Assembly (NCBI GenBank): GCA_037447655.1
Contig: JBBHKE010001887.1
Span: 42,501 to 106,500, forward strand
Length of the DNA: 64,000 nucleotides
Origin: Zygnema cylindricum
Lineage: Eukaryota > Streptophyta > Zygnematophyceae > Zygnematales > Zygnemataceae
Reading direction: 5' to 3'
Position numbers and translations under genes: made by a program. This document shows, in pieces, positions 44,494-54,659 of the stretch. Below the pieces are notes generated by a model. It was not told where the DNA came from. It ran no database searches and worked only from the letters and a program-made list of their open reading frames with translations. How positions within the stretch are numbered: the first letter of the stretch is position 1; every line of letters starts with the position of its first letter.

Positions 44494-45036
44494 TATTATG
44501 TCTGCGATATCGGTGGCGCTGGCGAGCAGTTCCGTGGGTGTGTGAGTAGCATAGACGGGATAACATCATGCGACGGGAGCATTATCTTTCCCCCTATTCT
44601 ATAGATCCAGAGGAACCACCACCTTGACTCCTTCGGGATCCTCAAGATCCCGAACAGTAAACTGCTCCTTCCACACACTTAATCCCATATTCACCCTTGT
44701 CCAGGTGGCCATTCCCAATAAAATCTCAAATTGCTTACCTTCCACCACCAAGAAGGGAAGCTGAATTCGGACCTTCTTACCTGCGTTGTCGGCGAACTCT
44801 ATTAACATAGCTTTGATTATTCCATGTACCGGTTGGCTCCCACTGCTAACAATACTTAGACAGATGTCACTAGGGAAGATTTCATGTCGGAGTTCTTCAG
44901 GCATTTGCTACAGAGCCGATGTGGTGATTAGAGTTGGGAGTGCTCCTGTATCGACCACTGCGTCTTGATACCCGCCGTATCCGTTGAGTTTGAAATTCCT
45001 CGTCCTGTTGAGAATTAGAGCCACAGATAACGTTTT
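44494..45036 (-). pseudogene. Retropepsin-like aspartic protease of the Ty3-like element
   Basis: In the frame that runs into the methyltransferase, the active-site loop reads DAVVDTGALPTLITT (D-T-G-A), followed by FPSDICLSIVSSGSQPVHG, LPFLVVEGKQFEILLGM (the hydrophobic–Leu–Gly flap region of retropepsins) and VWKEQFTVRDL. In-frame stops: TAG at complement 45037–45039, 44908–44910, 44599–44601 and 44491–44493, and TGA at complement 44566–44568. The protease fold signature is clear although the copy is dead. Confidence 0.75.
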
Positions 45037-45039
45037 CTA

Positions 45040-46305
45040 GTCCCTATCCATCATAGAGGTCTTTGGGTCTGCTGACCAAAAAACGGATCTGGCCTGATCG
45101 GCCCTGTATTTCTCCCCTCCTGCATGGATTTCCTCTCCGAGGGCCTGGATGAGAATTTCGTCCGGCAAGTTATGGGAAGAGGCCACTGTTTTCACGTGAG
45201 TGAGAGCGTAGGGCATTAGATGCCTTACTAACATCACTGCTGGTTTGGAGGAAGGAGGTTGAATTTTCGGCGACGAATTGGAGGAATCTGTTGGTTCCAG
45301 CGGTTGATTTTTCTCCCCCACCGGTTCATTCTTCTCCCCTCTCCCTGCTTCCTCAATTTCCTTGTCAGATTCTGGCGCGGGCGGCGTTTCTGGCGTGTTA
45401 TCCTCCGGGCGTTCTGCCAAATATTTTTCGAACCAGTCTTGGTTGTCACGCGTCTCTTCCTCCTTTTCTCGTTCCTCCATGTTCCTTGTTTTGGTTTTCC
45501 TGTAATTTTCGAATCCCGGAGGCAGTTTCGTTGCGGCTGGTGGAGGTGGGTTTGTAGATTTGATTCCGAGACCTATGTCGTCGTTCAGGATGACGGCCCT
45601 GAGGTGAAGGACAGAGGTCCAGTAGCGTTCCTGTTATGGTCTCGTGGAGCGAGCTTTTGCCTTTCCCTTTGTTGCGCCAAGGTTGAGTTGCAGAGCTGCC
45701 TGCGATTGTCCCCCACACCGACATTCCAGGCTCCTGAAAGAAAGGTTTGTGCGTGATGTGCTTTCGGAGGTTCCATGTCCCATCCCATCACCTCGTCATC
45801 GTCTTCGCCCGCTGCTGTTACCTGTTCAAGCTCTGCCAGCTTCTGTAGTAATTCCCTCTTTCTCCGGTGGAGTTTTTGGGCGGCCGTCAGAGCGGGAGTC
45901 CTGGAGGGCGATCCTAATCGCAGCGCTGCCAATTCTGCAGCCATGGCTGCCACTTGCTAGCTCTGCTATTGGATGATAACCTCCGGGGTTAATCGGGCTT
46001 GACCGGTTGGCTATCGTTCTGGGTTCTCCGGGGTGCGGCGTCCCCAAGGGTAAAGAAGCTGCAGCGGGAGAGGATTCACGGCTGTTTCACCTTCTTCGGT
46101 GAACAATGCATATTGCATCATCTCTTTAGGAACTCTATTCTTTCGGAAGCATTGCCCTTCCTTGTGACCCATGAAACCGCAAGCCTCACACTTAGAGCCT
46201 TCGGTGGTATATTTTCCCCGCGATTCATTTGAGATTTGCGCGTCATCAAATTTTGGAAGTTTTATCTGTCGCAATTGGGCTTGCGACATCTTTGCAGTCT
46301 CAGAT
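45040..46305 (-). pseudogene. Ty3-like gag C-terminus, second zinc knuckle and linker
   Basis: Begins in frame with the piece beyond the Copia insertion. It encodes MSQAQLRQIKLPKF, then the zinc knuckle CEACGFMGHKEGQC (CX2CX4HX4C, intact). After a stop, other frames encode a charged leucine-rich segment (AAQKLHRRKRELLQKLAELE) and a Pro/Glu-rich linker (MEEREKEEETRDNQDW). Frameshifts break it into four frames. Confidence 0.65.
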
Positions 46306-47355
46306 TGTAGAAACTAATGGTTTTATTAGTATTTTCTAGGTCTAAAAAGAAATATAGAAGTCGAGGCAGTCTATCTCTAACTTCTCTCTCCAACTCTCAA
46401 ACTTGTCGCAGTCACTGAGAAATTGGAGAGGAAGCTAGAGCCATGGCTACCTTGGCTATCCTGAGGTTTACGGGAATTTTATATTAGAGTTTATTTATTT
46501 GATTAAAAGTTAAGTGCCGGGGGCAGGATTTGATCCTTGCACCTACCGGCCGGCAGTCAGGAATTAGCCGGTAGCCTTAGCCGTTAAGTCTAGCAGTAGT
46601 GTTACGTAACATATAGTTTGATATTTATTTAAATATCTATACGTGCGATAAACCATTTAACTGGAATGAATTACGGGATACATAGATCCAGTAATATATA
46701 ATGTACGACTTACGGTACGGACAACAATCAGTACCGCGCATTTGTTTCGTAAATGAAACAAATACCGCGCATATATTTATTACGGATACGATTAAAGCCG
46801 AATTTAATCGGACGGCCGGGATTAGCGCCGAGATCGCGGAGGAAGATTTCGGCGGTTTGTGGCCATCGCCACATCGGATGACGCGTGGCGAAATTCCGTT
46901 GGATTGTGGAATCTCCGGAGATTATGGCACCGAATCCGGATTTGACATGTGTCGACATTTTGGCCATGTCGTACAATGTCCGTACATAAAGTACACCGGT
47001 AGCTGTACTTTTGCGTACAGAACTCAATTTTTGATTGGTTCCGTACATCAGTAGATAGAGTCTGTGAGAGAGATAGGACTTAGAAAAATTAGAAGATAGG
47101 ACCCCCTCTCCCAGAGAGCTTCTGTACAAAAGGTCAACTTTGACCCTCCATAACTTACTGCTCAGGGGAGCAAATTCAGAGATTCTTTTTGCTATCGACT
47201 CACGGGAGTCTTGCCTTCATAGGGGTGCAGGTGGTCAGAGTTTTTGTCTGCCAGGGTGGCAGTTATTTTTGCCGGAACACAAAGGGGTCAGGATTATCCT
47301 AGAGGCTTCTTGGAAGCTGTCTACTCTGAGGACTTATGGAGGTCTCAGAGTTTCA
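46306..47355 (+). repeat. 5' LTR of Copia element A
   Basis: Begins TGTAGAAACTAATGG and ends GTCTCAGAGTTTCA (TG…CA). It contains an antisense tRNA-like module (46518–46610), six GTAC tetramers within 46972–47046, and the start-region block TCAGTAGATAGAGTCTGTGA. Confidence 0.92.
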
Positions 47356-47370
47356 GGTTATGGGCCCACC
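47356..47370 (+). other. Copia primer-binding site: initiator tRNA-Met anticodon arm
   Basis: GGTTATGGGCCCACC starts at the first base after the LTR. It is the complement of the anticodon-arm sequence GGTGGGCCCATAACC of plant-type initiator tRNA-Met, recalled from known sequences. Drosophila copia likewise primes from a half-tRNA cut in the anticodon arm. The ATG inside it (47360–47362) is also the gag start codon. Confidence 0.8.
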
Positions 47371-48040
47371 CTCTAGGGTACCAATCTTTAATGGAATTGG
47401 CTTCATATACTGGGAAAGTATGATGATAGGAGCTCTATGCGAAAAAAGGTTTTGGGGGATAGTGAGTGGACGGTTGGGGCGACCATCAAGTCTTGGAATT
47501 ACTCCAGGGTTTGGAGGAACCAGATTCACCAAGAAAGAGGACCCACCTACAACGGAGGAAACAAAAGAAGGAGAGGTGGTGGACAAAGGAAAGGAGAAGG
47601 AGACGACCACACCAATAGCAACTGGTTCGACATTCATGTCACCTATTCCGAGGAATGAGGAGAATGATACTGAAACCTGGGACTTCAACAATATGGCGGC
47701 AAAGCACTTCATCCTACGCCATCTCACTCAAGGACTTGCATGTCCTCATTTGCAGGTAGAAAGAGCATCCGATCTTTGGATGGCTCTCATAGAGATGTAC
47801 CGAAGTGGTACGATTCAGCAACAACAGTTGGCTGATCACAAAGTTAAGGAGTATGTATACAAAGGGGGAAATATGTTGGATTTTTGCAATGAGCTTGCTA
47901 CACTCTTCATGGAGCTACAGAGTGCGGGAAAAGATTTTAGTGAAAAAGAAAAGGTTAACTGTTTACTGATGAAGTTACCTGATGAGTTCGTGAACATAGT
48001 TTACCATGTGCAGGACTTGCCTGACTCAAGGTGGATATAG
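47360..48040 (+). pseudogene. Copia A gag (UBN2-type capsid)
   Basis: Starts MGPPSRVPIFNGIGF inside the primer-binding site. The N-terminal block FIYWESMMIGALCEKRFWGI and the LWMALIEMY…DHKVKEYVY and MELQSAGKDFSEKEKVNCLL segments are typical of Copia gag of the UBN2 type. It forms the virus-like particle shell. Translation stops at TAG 48038–48040, where the related element at 58932 has TGG (WKWNTVV), so the stop replaces a Trp. The frame continues into the zinc knuckle. Confidence 0.85.
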
Positions 48041-49231
48041 AACTCAGTGGTAGGGATGATTCTCGTTCAAGGGAATACAATTGAGATCCGAAGGGGAGGA
48101 AAGAGTGGCCAAGCCTTGGCAACAGCGACTGATTGGAGGAACAGGGATTCCCGAAAACCGGTCGGAAACTATGGGGGTAGGGAGCAGAAAAAACAGGCCG
48201 ATGAGTTCGAACCAAGGGCTCCCAAAGGACTATGTCACTTTTGTAAGAAACCGGGGCACTATATGGGAGAGTGCACTAAGCTAAACGAGCTTTGGTTAAA
48301 GGAGGGGCAGACCGGTGGTACCCCGAGAGGAAAGAAAAATACCCTTGTCACACAAGTACTTGATGCTGAATCCGAGGACGAGGACGATGAGCTCGTTTTG
48401 GATGAGGAGTTGGAGGCGAAAAATGAGGTCGAAATTCCACGAAGGCAGAAATGTGCTTACGGTGGATTGAAAGGTGAAGCAGGCTGGATTGTAGATTCAG
48501 GTGCCTCCATGCACATGTGTAAGGATAGACACCTGTTCACTAAGATAAGAAAGATTCCCACCGTAGAGATAGAGTACGGGGATGGGAGGATAGTCACCAC
48601 TACTCTCTTAGGATCGGTAGATCTAAAAGTGTTAGTAGAAGGAAATACATCCATATTAACATTCTCCGATGTATTGTTTATCCCGGAACTGAACAAAAAC
48701 CTTATCTCTACATCTGTATTAGATGATAAGGGTTTTTTTACTAGCACTAGGGAAGGAGTCTTTACTGCTAGTTTTGAGGAGGATGTCTATTTCATTGCTG
48801 AGAAAGGTAGCCATGGGATGTTTAGGCTGATCTTAAGTAATGAAACGAAGAAACTTTATTATGCTGGTGTTCATGATATTATGATGTGGCATAAGAGGCT
48901 TGGGCATGTGAATCTAGATAAGTTAAGAGAGATGAAAAAGATGGGAGTGGTGGAAGGGATTCAGTTCAGTGAGAGTGATGATATAAGTGATTGTAGTGGG
49001 TGTGCTCAAGGTAAAGCACACAGATTACCCTTTCCTAAAACAGCCACCTACAAGGGAGAAAAAATTCTAGATCTAGTACACACAGATATTTGGGGACCGG
49101 CTAGAGTGCCCTCACCGGGGGGGAAGAGATTTATGATGACTATAACTGATGATTGGTCTCGGTATTCCCGGGTGTATTTTTTGAGAAACAAGTCAGAAGC
49201 TGAGGACTGTTTTAGACAATATAAAGCATGA
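48041..49231 (+). pseudogene. Copia A gag–pol: zinc knuckle, protease, GAG-pre-integrase, integrase start
   Basis: In the gag frame after the amber stop. Zinc knuckle CHFCKKPGHYMGEC (CX2CX4HX4C). An acidic linker, then protease WIVDSGASMHMC (D-S-G-A active site intact). The GAG-pre-integrase zinc motif is WHKRLGHVNLDKL…CSGCAQGKAH. The integrase begins LVHTDIWGPA with its first catalytic Asp. It ends at the deletion junction after FRQYKA, so the rest of the integrase is missing. Confidence 0.88.
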
Positions 49232-50376
49232 TTAAATCTCTTTCTGGTTTGAAACAGGCGCCTCGACAGTGGAATAAGAAGCTTGATGAGTTTCTTACCG
49301 GTCTAGGATATATTCGGATCAGCTCAGATCACTCAATCTATGTTTTCGAAGATGAGGAAGGTTTTATATTTATTGCAATTTATGTTGATGATTTGTTTGT
49401 TTTAAGTAAATCAATGGAAAAAATTAATAAACTGAAAACCGATCTTAAGGGGAGATTTGAAATGAAGGATATGGGGGAAGCAAAATATATTTTGGTAATT
49501 CAAGTAGAGAGAGACCGAAAAAGAAAAATTATAAGATTGACTGAAAAGGAAGCAATAGGGAACATGCTTGAAAAATTTCAAATGGATAAAGCTAATAGTT
49601 GTACAACTCCAATGGAGTTGAAGAAGGGAAGTGAGGGGAGTGAGGAAGAAGGAGTCATAGTCTTAGACGAGGAATTATCTCCTGATGAACAGAAGTTCAT
49701 GCAGACTATTCTTTACAGGCAAGTAGTGGGAAGTCTAATCTATTTTATGAATTGTACCCGGCCGGATTTAGCTGCAGCTGTAGGAGTGCTGAGTAGAAGT
49801 CTAAATGCTCCCACTAAGAAGGATTGGGAGGCAGCTAAGAGAGTCCTTAGATACTTGGTAGGAACTAGAGATCTATAGTTGCATTTGGGTGGGGAGAATA
49901 CTGACATCACTACTTGGAGTGATGCCAGTTATGGTGATGCTCCGATGAGGAGATGTACTTCTGGATATGCATTATATGTGGGTGATGGGGCTTGCTGTTG
50001 GAGTAGCAAACAGCAAAAGGTTATTGCTCAGTCCACCATGGAGGCTGAGTATATGGCCTCTTGCTCTGCTGTAAAAGAATTGATGTGGGTCAAGTCTTTG
50101 CTTGGTGAGCTTGGTCACCTTAAGAGTGGTGTGCAGAAAATATTTTGTGATAATCAGGCAGCAATCGCTATTTCTGCCAATCCTAAACACCATTTTAAAG
50201 CCAAACACATGGACATCAGACTCAACTTTGTTAGAGAGAAAGTAGAAAACAAAATAATCAGTTTAGAGTACAGACCAGATAGTGAGATGGTAGCAGATAT
50301 GATGACCAAACCTGTGCCTTCCCCTAAGCTAATTTTTTGCAGGGAGAAGTGTGGTCTGAAATTAAAGATTGACTAG
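49228..50376 (+). pseudogene. Copia A RT (C-terminal half) and RNase H
   Basis: RT from SLSGLKQAPRQWN, with catalytic FIAIYVDDLFVLSKS (YVDD intact). A TAG at 49876–49878 sits at the RT–RNase H boundary, where the element at 56801 has TGG (RDLWLHLGG). RNase H follows in frame: TTWSDASYGD, STMEAEYMAS, FCDNQAAIAIS, KHMDIRLNFVREK. It ends at TAG 50374–50376 shortly before the polypurine tract. Confidence 0.88.
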
Positions 50377-50389
50377 AAAATAAGGGGAG

Positions 50390-51437
50390 TGTAGAAACTA
50401 ATGGTTTTATTAGTATTTTCTAGGTCTGAAAAGAAATATAGAAGTCGAGGCAGTCTATCTCTAACTTCTCTCTCCAACTCTCAAACTTGTCGCAGTCACT
50501 GAGAAATTGGAGAGGAAGCTAGAGCCATGGCTACCTTGGCTATCCTGAGGTTTACGGGAATTTTATATTAGAGTTTATTTATTTGATTAAAAGTTAAGTG
50601 CCGGCGGCAAGATTTGATCGTTGCACCTACCGGCCGGCAGACAAGAACTAGGCGGTAGCCTTAGCCGTTAAGTCTAGCTGTAGTGTTACGTAATATATAG
50701 TTTGATATTTATTAAATATGTATACGTGCGATAAACCATTTAACTGAAATGAATTACGGGATACATAGATCCAGTAATATATAATGTACGACTTACGGTA
50801 CGGACAAAAATCAGTACCGCGCATTTGTTTCGTAAATGAAACAAATACCGCGCATGTATTTATTACGGCTACGATTAAAGCCGAATTTAATCGGACGGCC
50901 GGGATTAGCGCCGAGATCGCGGAGGAAGATTTCGGCGGTTTGTGGCCATCGCCACATCGGATGACGCGTGGCGAAATTCCGTTGGATTGTGGAATCTCCG
51001 GAGATTATGGCACCGAATCCGGATTTGACATGTGTCGACATTTTGGCCATGTCGTACAATGTCCGTACATAAAGTACACCGGTAGCTGTACTTTTGCGTA
51101 CGGAACTCAATTTTGATTGGTTCCGTACATCAGTAGATAGAGTCTGTGAGAGAGATAGGACTTAGAAAAACTAGAAGATAGGACCCCCTCTCCCAGAGAG
51201 CTTCTGTACAAAAGGTCAACTCTGACCCTCCATAACTTACTGCTCAGGGGAGCAAATTCAGAGATTCTTTTTGCTACCGACTCAGGGGAGTCTTGCCTTT
51301 ACAGGGGTGGAGGTGGTCAGGGTTTTTGTCTGCCAGGGTGGCAGTTATTTTTGCCGGAACACAAAGGGGTTAGGATTATCCTAGAGGCTTCTTGGAAGCT
51401 GTCTACTCTGAGGACTTATGGAGGTCCCAGAGTTTCA
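50390..51437 (+). repeat. 3' LTR of Copia element A
   Basis: Matches the 5' LTR with about two dozen differences by eye, mostly in and after the tRNA-like module, whose B box here is damaged (AAGATTTGATCGTTG). It follows the polypurine tract directly. Confidence 0.92.
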
Positions 51438-51569
51438 GAGATCGTGGCGTCGGCCGATAATTCTCTTTGTTCACCGGTGTTTTATCGTTTGACCCTCCTC
51501 CTTGCTTCCTTTCTTGTTGCCTCTTTGTTCTTTCAGCTCTCTCCTTCTCCCATTCCTTCTGCTTAAGAG

Positions 51570-52364
51570 CTAATTCCGGTTTGAGCTTCCGGGGCATCGC
51601 TTCCATCCATGACCTGTTTGTTGACTGTTTAAACAGTTATAGAGGAAGACATGGTCATCGGCCCCCATGGCAGGTTCGGATCCGCTATCCACCACCTGTT
51701 TCCCCTTGAGCTTCCGCAAGGCTAAGTGTTCGACCGACTCTTCATGTTCGGGAGGCATTTCTTCGGCAAATCGTGCAAAGTTCCCTCGGGTTTTCCCGAT
51801 TACCGCTTTTTCCTGGGCCTCGCGGTGGACAAAGTGATCATAAAGCTTCATTGCGGCCACAAAGATTTCTTTGGTGGTTGGATTGACGTCCTGGATGGCC
51901 TGTCCAGCAATCCAATTATCGAGGGCTGCCTGCCCCGTCGGTCTGAACGAATTTCGGACGACGATGAAATATTTGGTTGCCATGGCTGGAAGATCAATGG
52001 TTGAGAGTTTGGTCTTTTGACAGTGGCTGGACAATCTGTTAAAAAAAGTCTGGGGTGTTTCACTCTTTTGGCAACGGAATTCCGTGAATTCCTTGATAGC
52101 AGATTCATTCCTCTCGGTGTAAAAGAGTCTCCAGGCATTCAAAAGAGTGGTACAGGGGGTTGGGTTTGCAACCATCCGAGTGGCTGCCTTGGCCTCCTGG
52201 ATGGCCTGAAGCTGAGCGACGTAGGCTCGTCCTTGTGCCTGCAGTTTCATGTCCTCTGTGAAGAGGGAGGTGACAGGAGCGGCTGCAGCGGCAGCCAAGT
52301 CTGCTTGCGCCTGCAAGACTGCCTCATCAAGGATAGGGTCTGATATTTTGATGTTGGGAGCCAT
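51570..52364 (-). pseudogene. Ty3-like gag capsid and first zinc knuckle
   Basis: MAPNIKISDPILDEAVLQAQ starts the ORF. The capsid-like region carries LLNAWRLFYTERNESAIKEF, SETPQTFFNRLSSHCQKT and GQAALDNWIAGQAIQDV, resembling retrotransposon gag (helical, 'FxxYxxRLxxxxxK'-type). Near the end the zinc knuckle reads CLNSQQTGHGWKRC: CX2CX4HX4C with the second Cys changed to Ser by one base (AGT for TGT). A stop follows; an overlapping frame (51606→, MEAMPRKLKPELALKQKE) continues to the Copia insertion point. Confidence 0.72.
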
Positions 52365-52366
52365 TA

Positions 52367-54644
52367 GAATGGTTGTCGCTCCTTATAGTCTGCCAAAGCT
52401 CCACCAGCAAGATAGTTCACCATCATGGGGAAAAGCGTGGTCTCGAAGTCATCCGGAATGGCTGCGCCCCTGTATTTGTTGATTTCAGATTGGGTGAACG
52501 ACTTCCACAACAATTCAAAATCAAAGAAAGCGATTCCCGAGCTATCTCCTGTAAAGATCCTCGCGTCCCCCATTTCTTTTTCCTCCTTTGCAAGGTTGGT
52601 GAACTGAGAAGAGGGTGGTCCAGTTGGGCTGGCAAACTGAACCGGTGAAATTACCCCGGGATCCGCGTCGGGTGGCTCGGAGCCTCCTCCTTCTCCGGTA
52701 GAAGGTGCAGCTTGACGAGAGATGGCACTACCCCCCACTGAGGAAGCTCCGGTTACTGGTGGGATAGTGAGATGACCTGTATCTCCCTGGAGTTGGCCCT
52801 TGGGAAACGAGGAGCTTATCACCTTGGGAAAAGCGGCCCGAAGTCCGGCTCCTCTATACCCAGGAGAGGCCTGTTCCTCTCGGCGAACTGTTTCCACCGA
52901 GGGAATGTGGAGAATTGGTTCAATCACCGGTGGTCCTTGAGAGATTGGTGGAGAAGGGGAGGGAGATGAAAAAAGACTACGAGGGAAAGGTGTCTGTCTC
53001 CGTGTACGCCTTCTGGAGGTTTCTGGTGGAGGAGTTCCTTCGCTGGAATCGGGAGAACGTCGTTGGGGAGGAGAGTAGGCAGGAACGTCGTACTTGTAGG
53101 GTAAGATAGGTGGTCCTGGTGACCCACGGACTGCAGCGGCCGGAGAAACAGAAGGCGAAGGAGATGATGCCTGAGGTGGAGATGGAAGAGAGTGGAAAGC
53201 CGAAGGGAGATGTGTTGTCTCTGGTCGGCTTGTAATAATACCACGGCCTCCGCAGTTGAAGACCGAGCCACTGAGACAACAGTAGGACGCTTAGCGGAGG
53301 CGGCTGCAACGTTATCCGGTAAATCTGCACCCATCCCCTGTTTGTTAGGTCCTGTTGTTTCCCCCCCTTCCCGCTGAAGAGGAGGCTCCGGTCTAAGTTC
53401 CGAAGAAATCCCGGGAGCTGGCATCTCCGTAGGGGTTGTCTGCACTGTAGGTTGTCTCTCAGCCGAGGGACCTGTCTCTCTAGGAGGAGCTACCTGTCCA
53501 CTAAGGATCCCTCCTGATATTCGTCTAGCCTCCCTTATGAGGAGCAATTCCTGTTCGAGGGCCCTCTTCCTCTCTTCTTCAAGAGCTTCCCAATCGATGG
53601 TGACGGGTCCAGCCCCCGCCGTAGCCTGACTCTGGGATCGCAAGATGTCAACCAGTTTTTGTGTACTGCTCACCACCCCTGAGAGATCCGCAATCCCCAA
53701 ACCCGGTACCTCGGGATCGGTGGGTCTAGAACGCCACAACCCCTCTGATGGTCAAACCACAGGAGCAGAAGGAGACTTTGAGCTCGGAGAGGTGGAATCG
53801 GAAGGGAAGAACGGTTCCGCTTTAGGTCGGGGAGCAAACCTGCCCTTGCGGTCCCGATGATCGAACCTGTACCCCTTCTTTGGCTCGGGTAACCCTCGCT
53901 TGCTGGTCCCTTCCCCGGCTCGTGTCCGAGGGACCGCCCCGCCGTGAGCTGGCCTGCTGGGTGCGGTGTCCTGAGATGGGGTGGTTTGCTGGTAGGAAGT
54001 TGATGGTCCTTCGGTTGCTCCGGTACAGAGGTTGAGGAGCCACTCTCGGATGAACTGCTGAGTATCTCCACTACACCTCCCACTGGACGCACCACTCTGG
54101 CTCGATCTGACCTGGCCACCCGCTGCACCAACTCTTTCTTAACCTTCAACTCATGGAGATCATGAAGGGCTAAGATTTCTTTGCGACGTGGCCGGGTAAG
54201 ATCGGTCAGGATCTTAGGATCTATGTACATTTCTGCTATCGGTGCCTTAGATCGGGTATAGCGACCGATCTCGGGAAGGTGACCAGAAACCGCTTCCTTG
54301 TGGGCCAACCCCTTTCTACGGCTTTTAGGGGATTAAGGCGGCCTCTCCGCCTTCTCCGCAGCCCTAGCTCTGGCTGACTCGGACAACGTTGGGAAGTTCT
54401 CCGGTGAAAAGACAGGTGGAGGTGGAGGAGAGAGTCTCCCCTCTGGGTGCGTAGGAGGAGTGTCAACCGCAACCTCTGGGGGCATCTCTCCCTTAAGAAA
54501 CCGCTCTACGTGTACAGGTGAGCCAAAGGGGGTTGCTTCCTCGGGCCTCTGTGACTCTTCCTCCTGGGCCACCGCTTCCTGCCTCTCCTGCTCGTCCGAT
54601 CTGACACCCGGAAGATCCTTATCCTGGACTTCTCCTCCCCCCAT
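52367..54644 (-). pseudogene. Ty3-like gag N-terminal region, Pro/Glu-rich, frame-broken
   Basis: Open segments in alternating frames (54644→54333, 54308→53670, 53739→52924, 52927→52364) encode Pro/Ser/Glu-rich sequence such as PPTHPEGRLSPPPPPVFSPE, with basic and coiled-coil-like stretches (WEALEEERKRALEQELLLIR). The last segment ends FPMMVNYLAGGALADYKE. Its TAA overlaps the ATG of the next ORF in the arrangement TAATG, so the capsid ORF could be reached by reinitiation or frameshifting. Confidence 0.6.
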
Positions 54645-54659
54645 AGCTGACTGGAGAAG

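Larger units (their letters stand above)
43371..46305 (-). mobile_element. Ty3-like retroelement, 3' portion (gag end, protease, methyltransferase)
   Basis: The left half of a minus-strand element split by the Copia insertion at 46306–51437. It holds the second zinc knuckle, a linker, an aspartic protease and a DNMT3-like domain. No reverse transcriptase, RNase H or integrase is present between the methyltransferase and the LTR-like repeat at 43370, so this copy is truncated or non-autonomous. Several frameshifts and stops show decay. Confidence 0.75.
46306..51437 (+). mobile_element. Copia element A: young, internally deleted, inserted in the Ty3-like gag
   Basis: LTRs 46306–47355 and 50390–51437 are near-identical. 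Flanking 5-mers are CAGAT and GAGAT (4 of 5 match). The order PBS, gag, protease, integrase start, RT end, RNase H, polypurine tract (AAATAAGGGGAG, 50378–50389) is Copia-type. A deletion joins the integrase frame (…FRQYKA) to the RT interior (IKSLSGLKQAPRQWN) near 49228, removing the integrase core and the first half of RT. It could move only with proteins supplied in trans. Confidence 0.92.
51438..54644 (-). mobile_element. Ty3-like retroelement, 5' portion (gag)
   Basis: The right half of the element split by Copia A. It starts after the LTR-like repeat with an ATG at complement(54642–54644), MGGGEVQDKD, and reads through an acidic, Pro-rich N-terminal region in shifting frames to the capsid-like ORF and first zinc knuckle. 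Confidence 0.7.

Noticed and set aside
46701-47054. 118-codon ORF in the Copia LTR, repeated at 50784
   Set aside because: It exists only because the LTR is duplicated. It overlaps the GTAC cluster and the tRNA-like-to-start region, and is not open in the diverged LTRs.
48038-50376. Genetic-code reassignment of TAG to Trp
   Set aside because: It would repair many element frames, but other families carry TAA and TGA stops and TAG at non-Trp sites (transposase 30169). Element C's Trp-to-stop sits beside clear frameshifts, so mutational decay is simpler.
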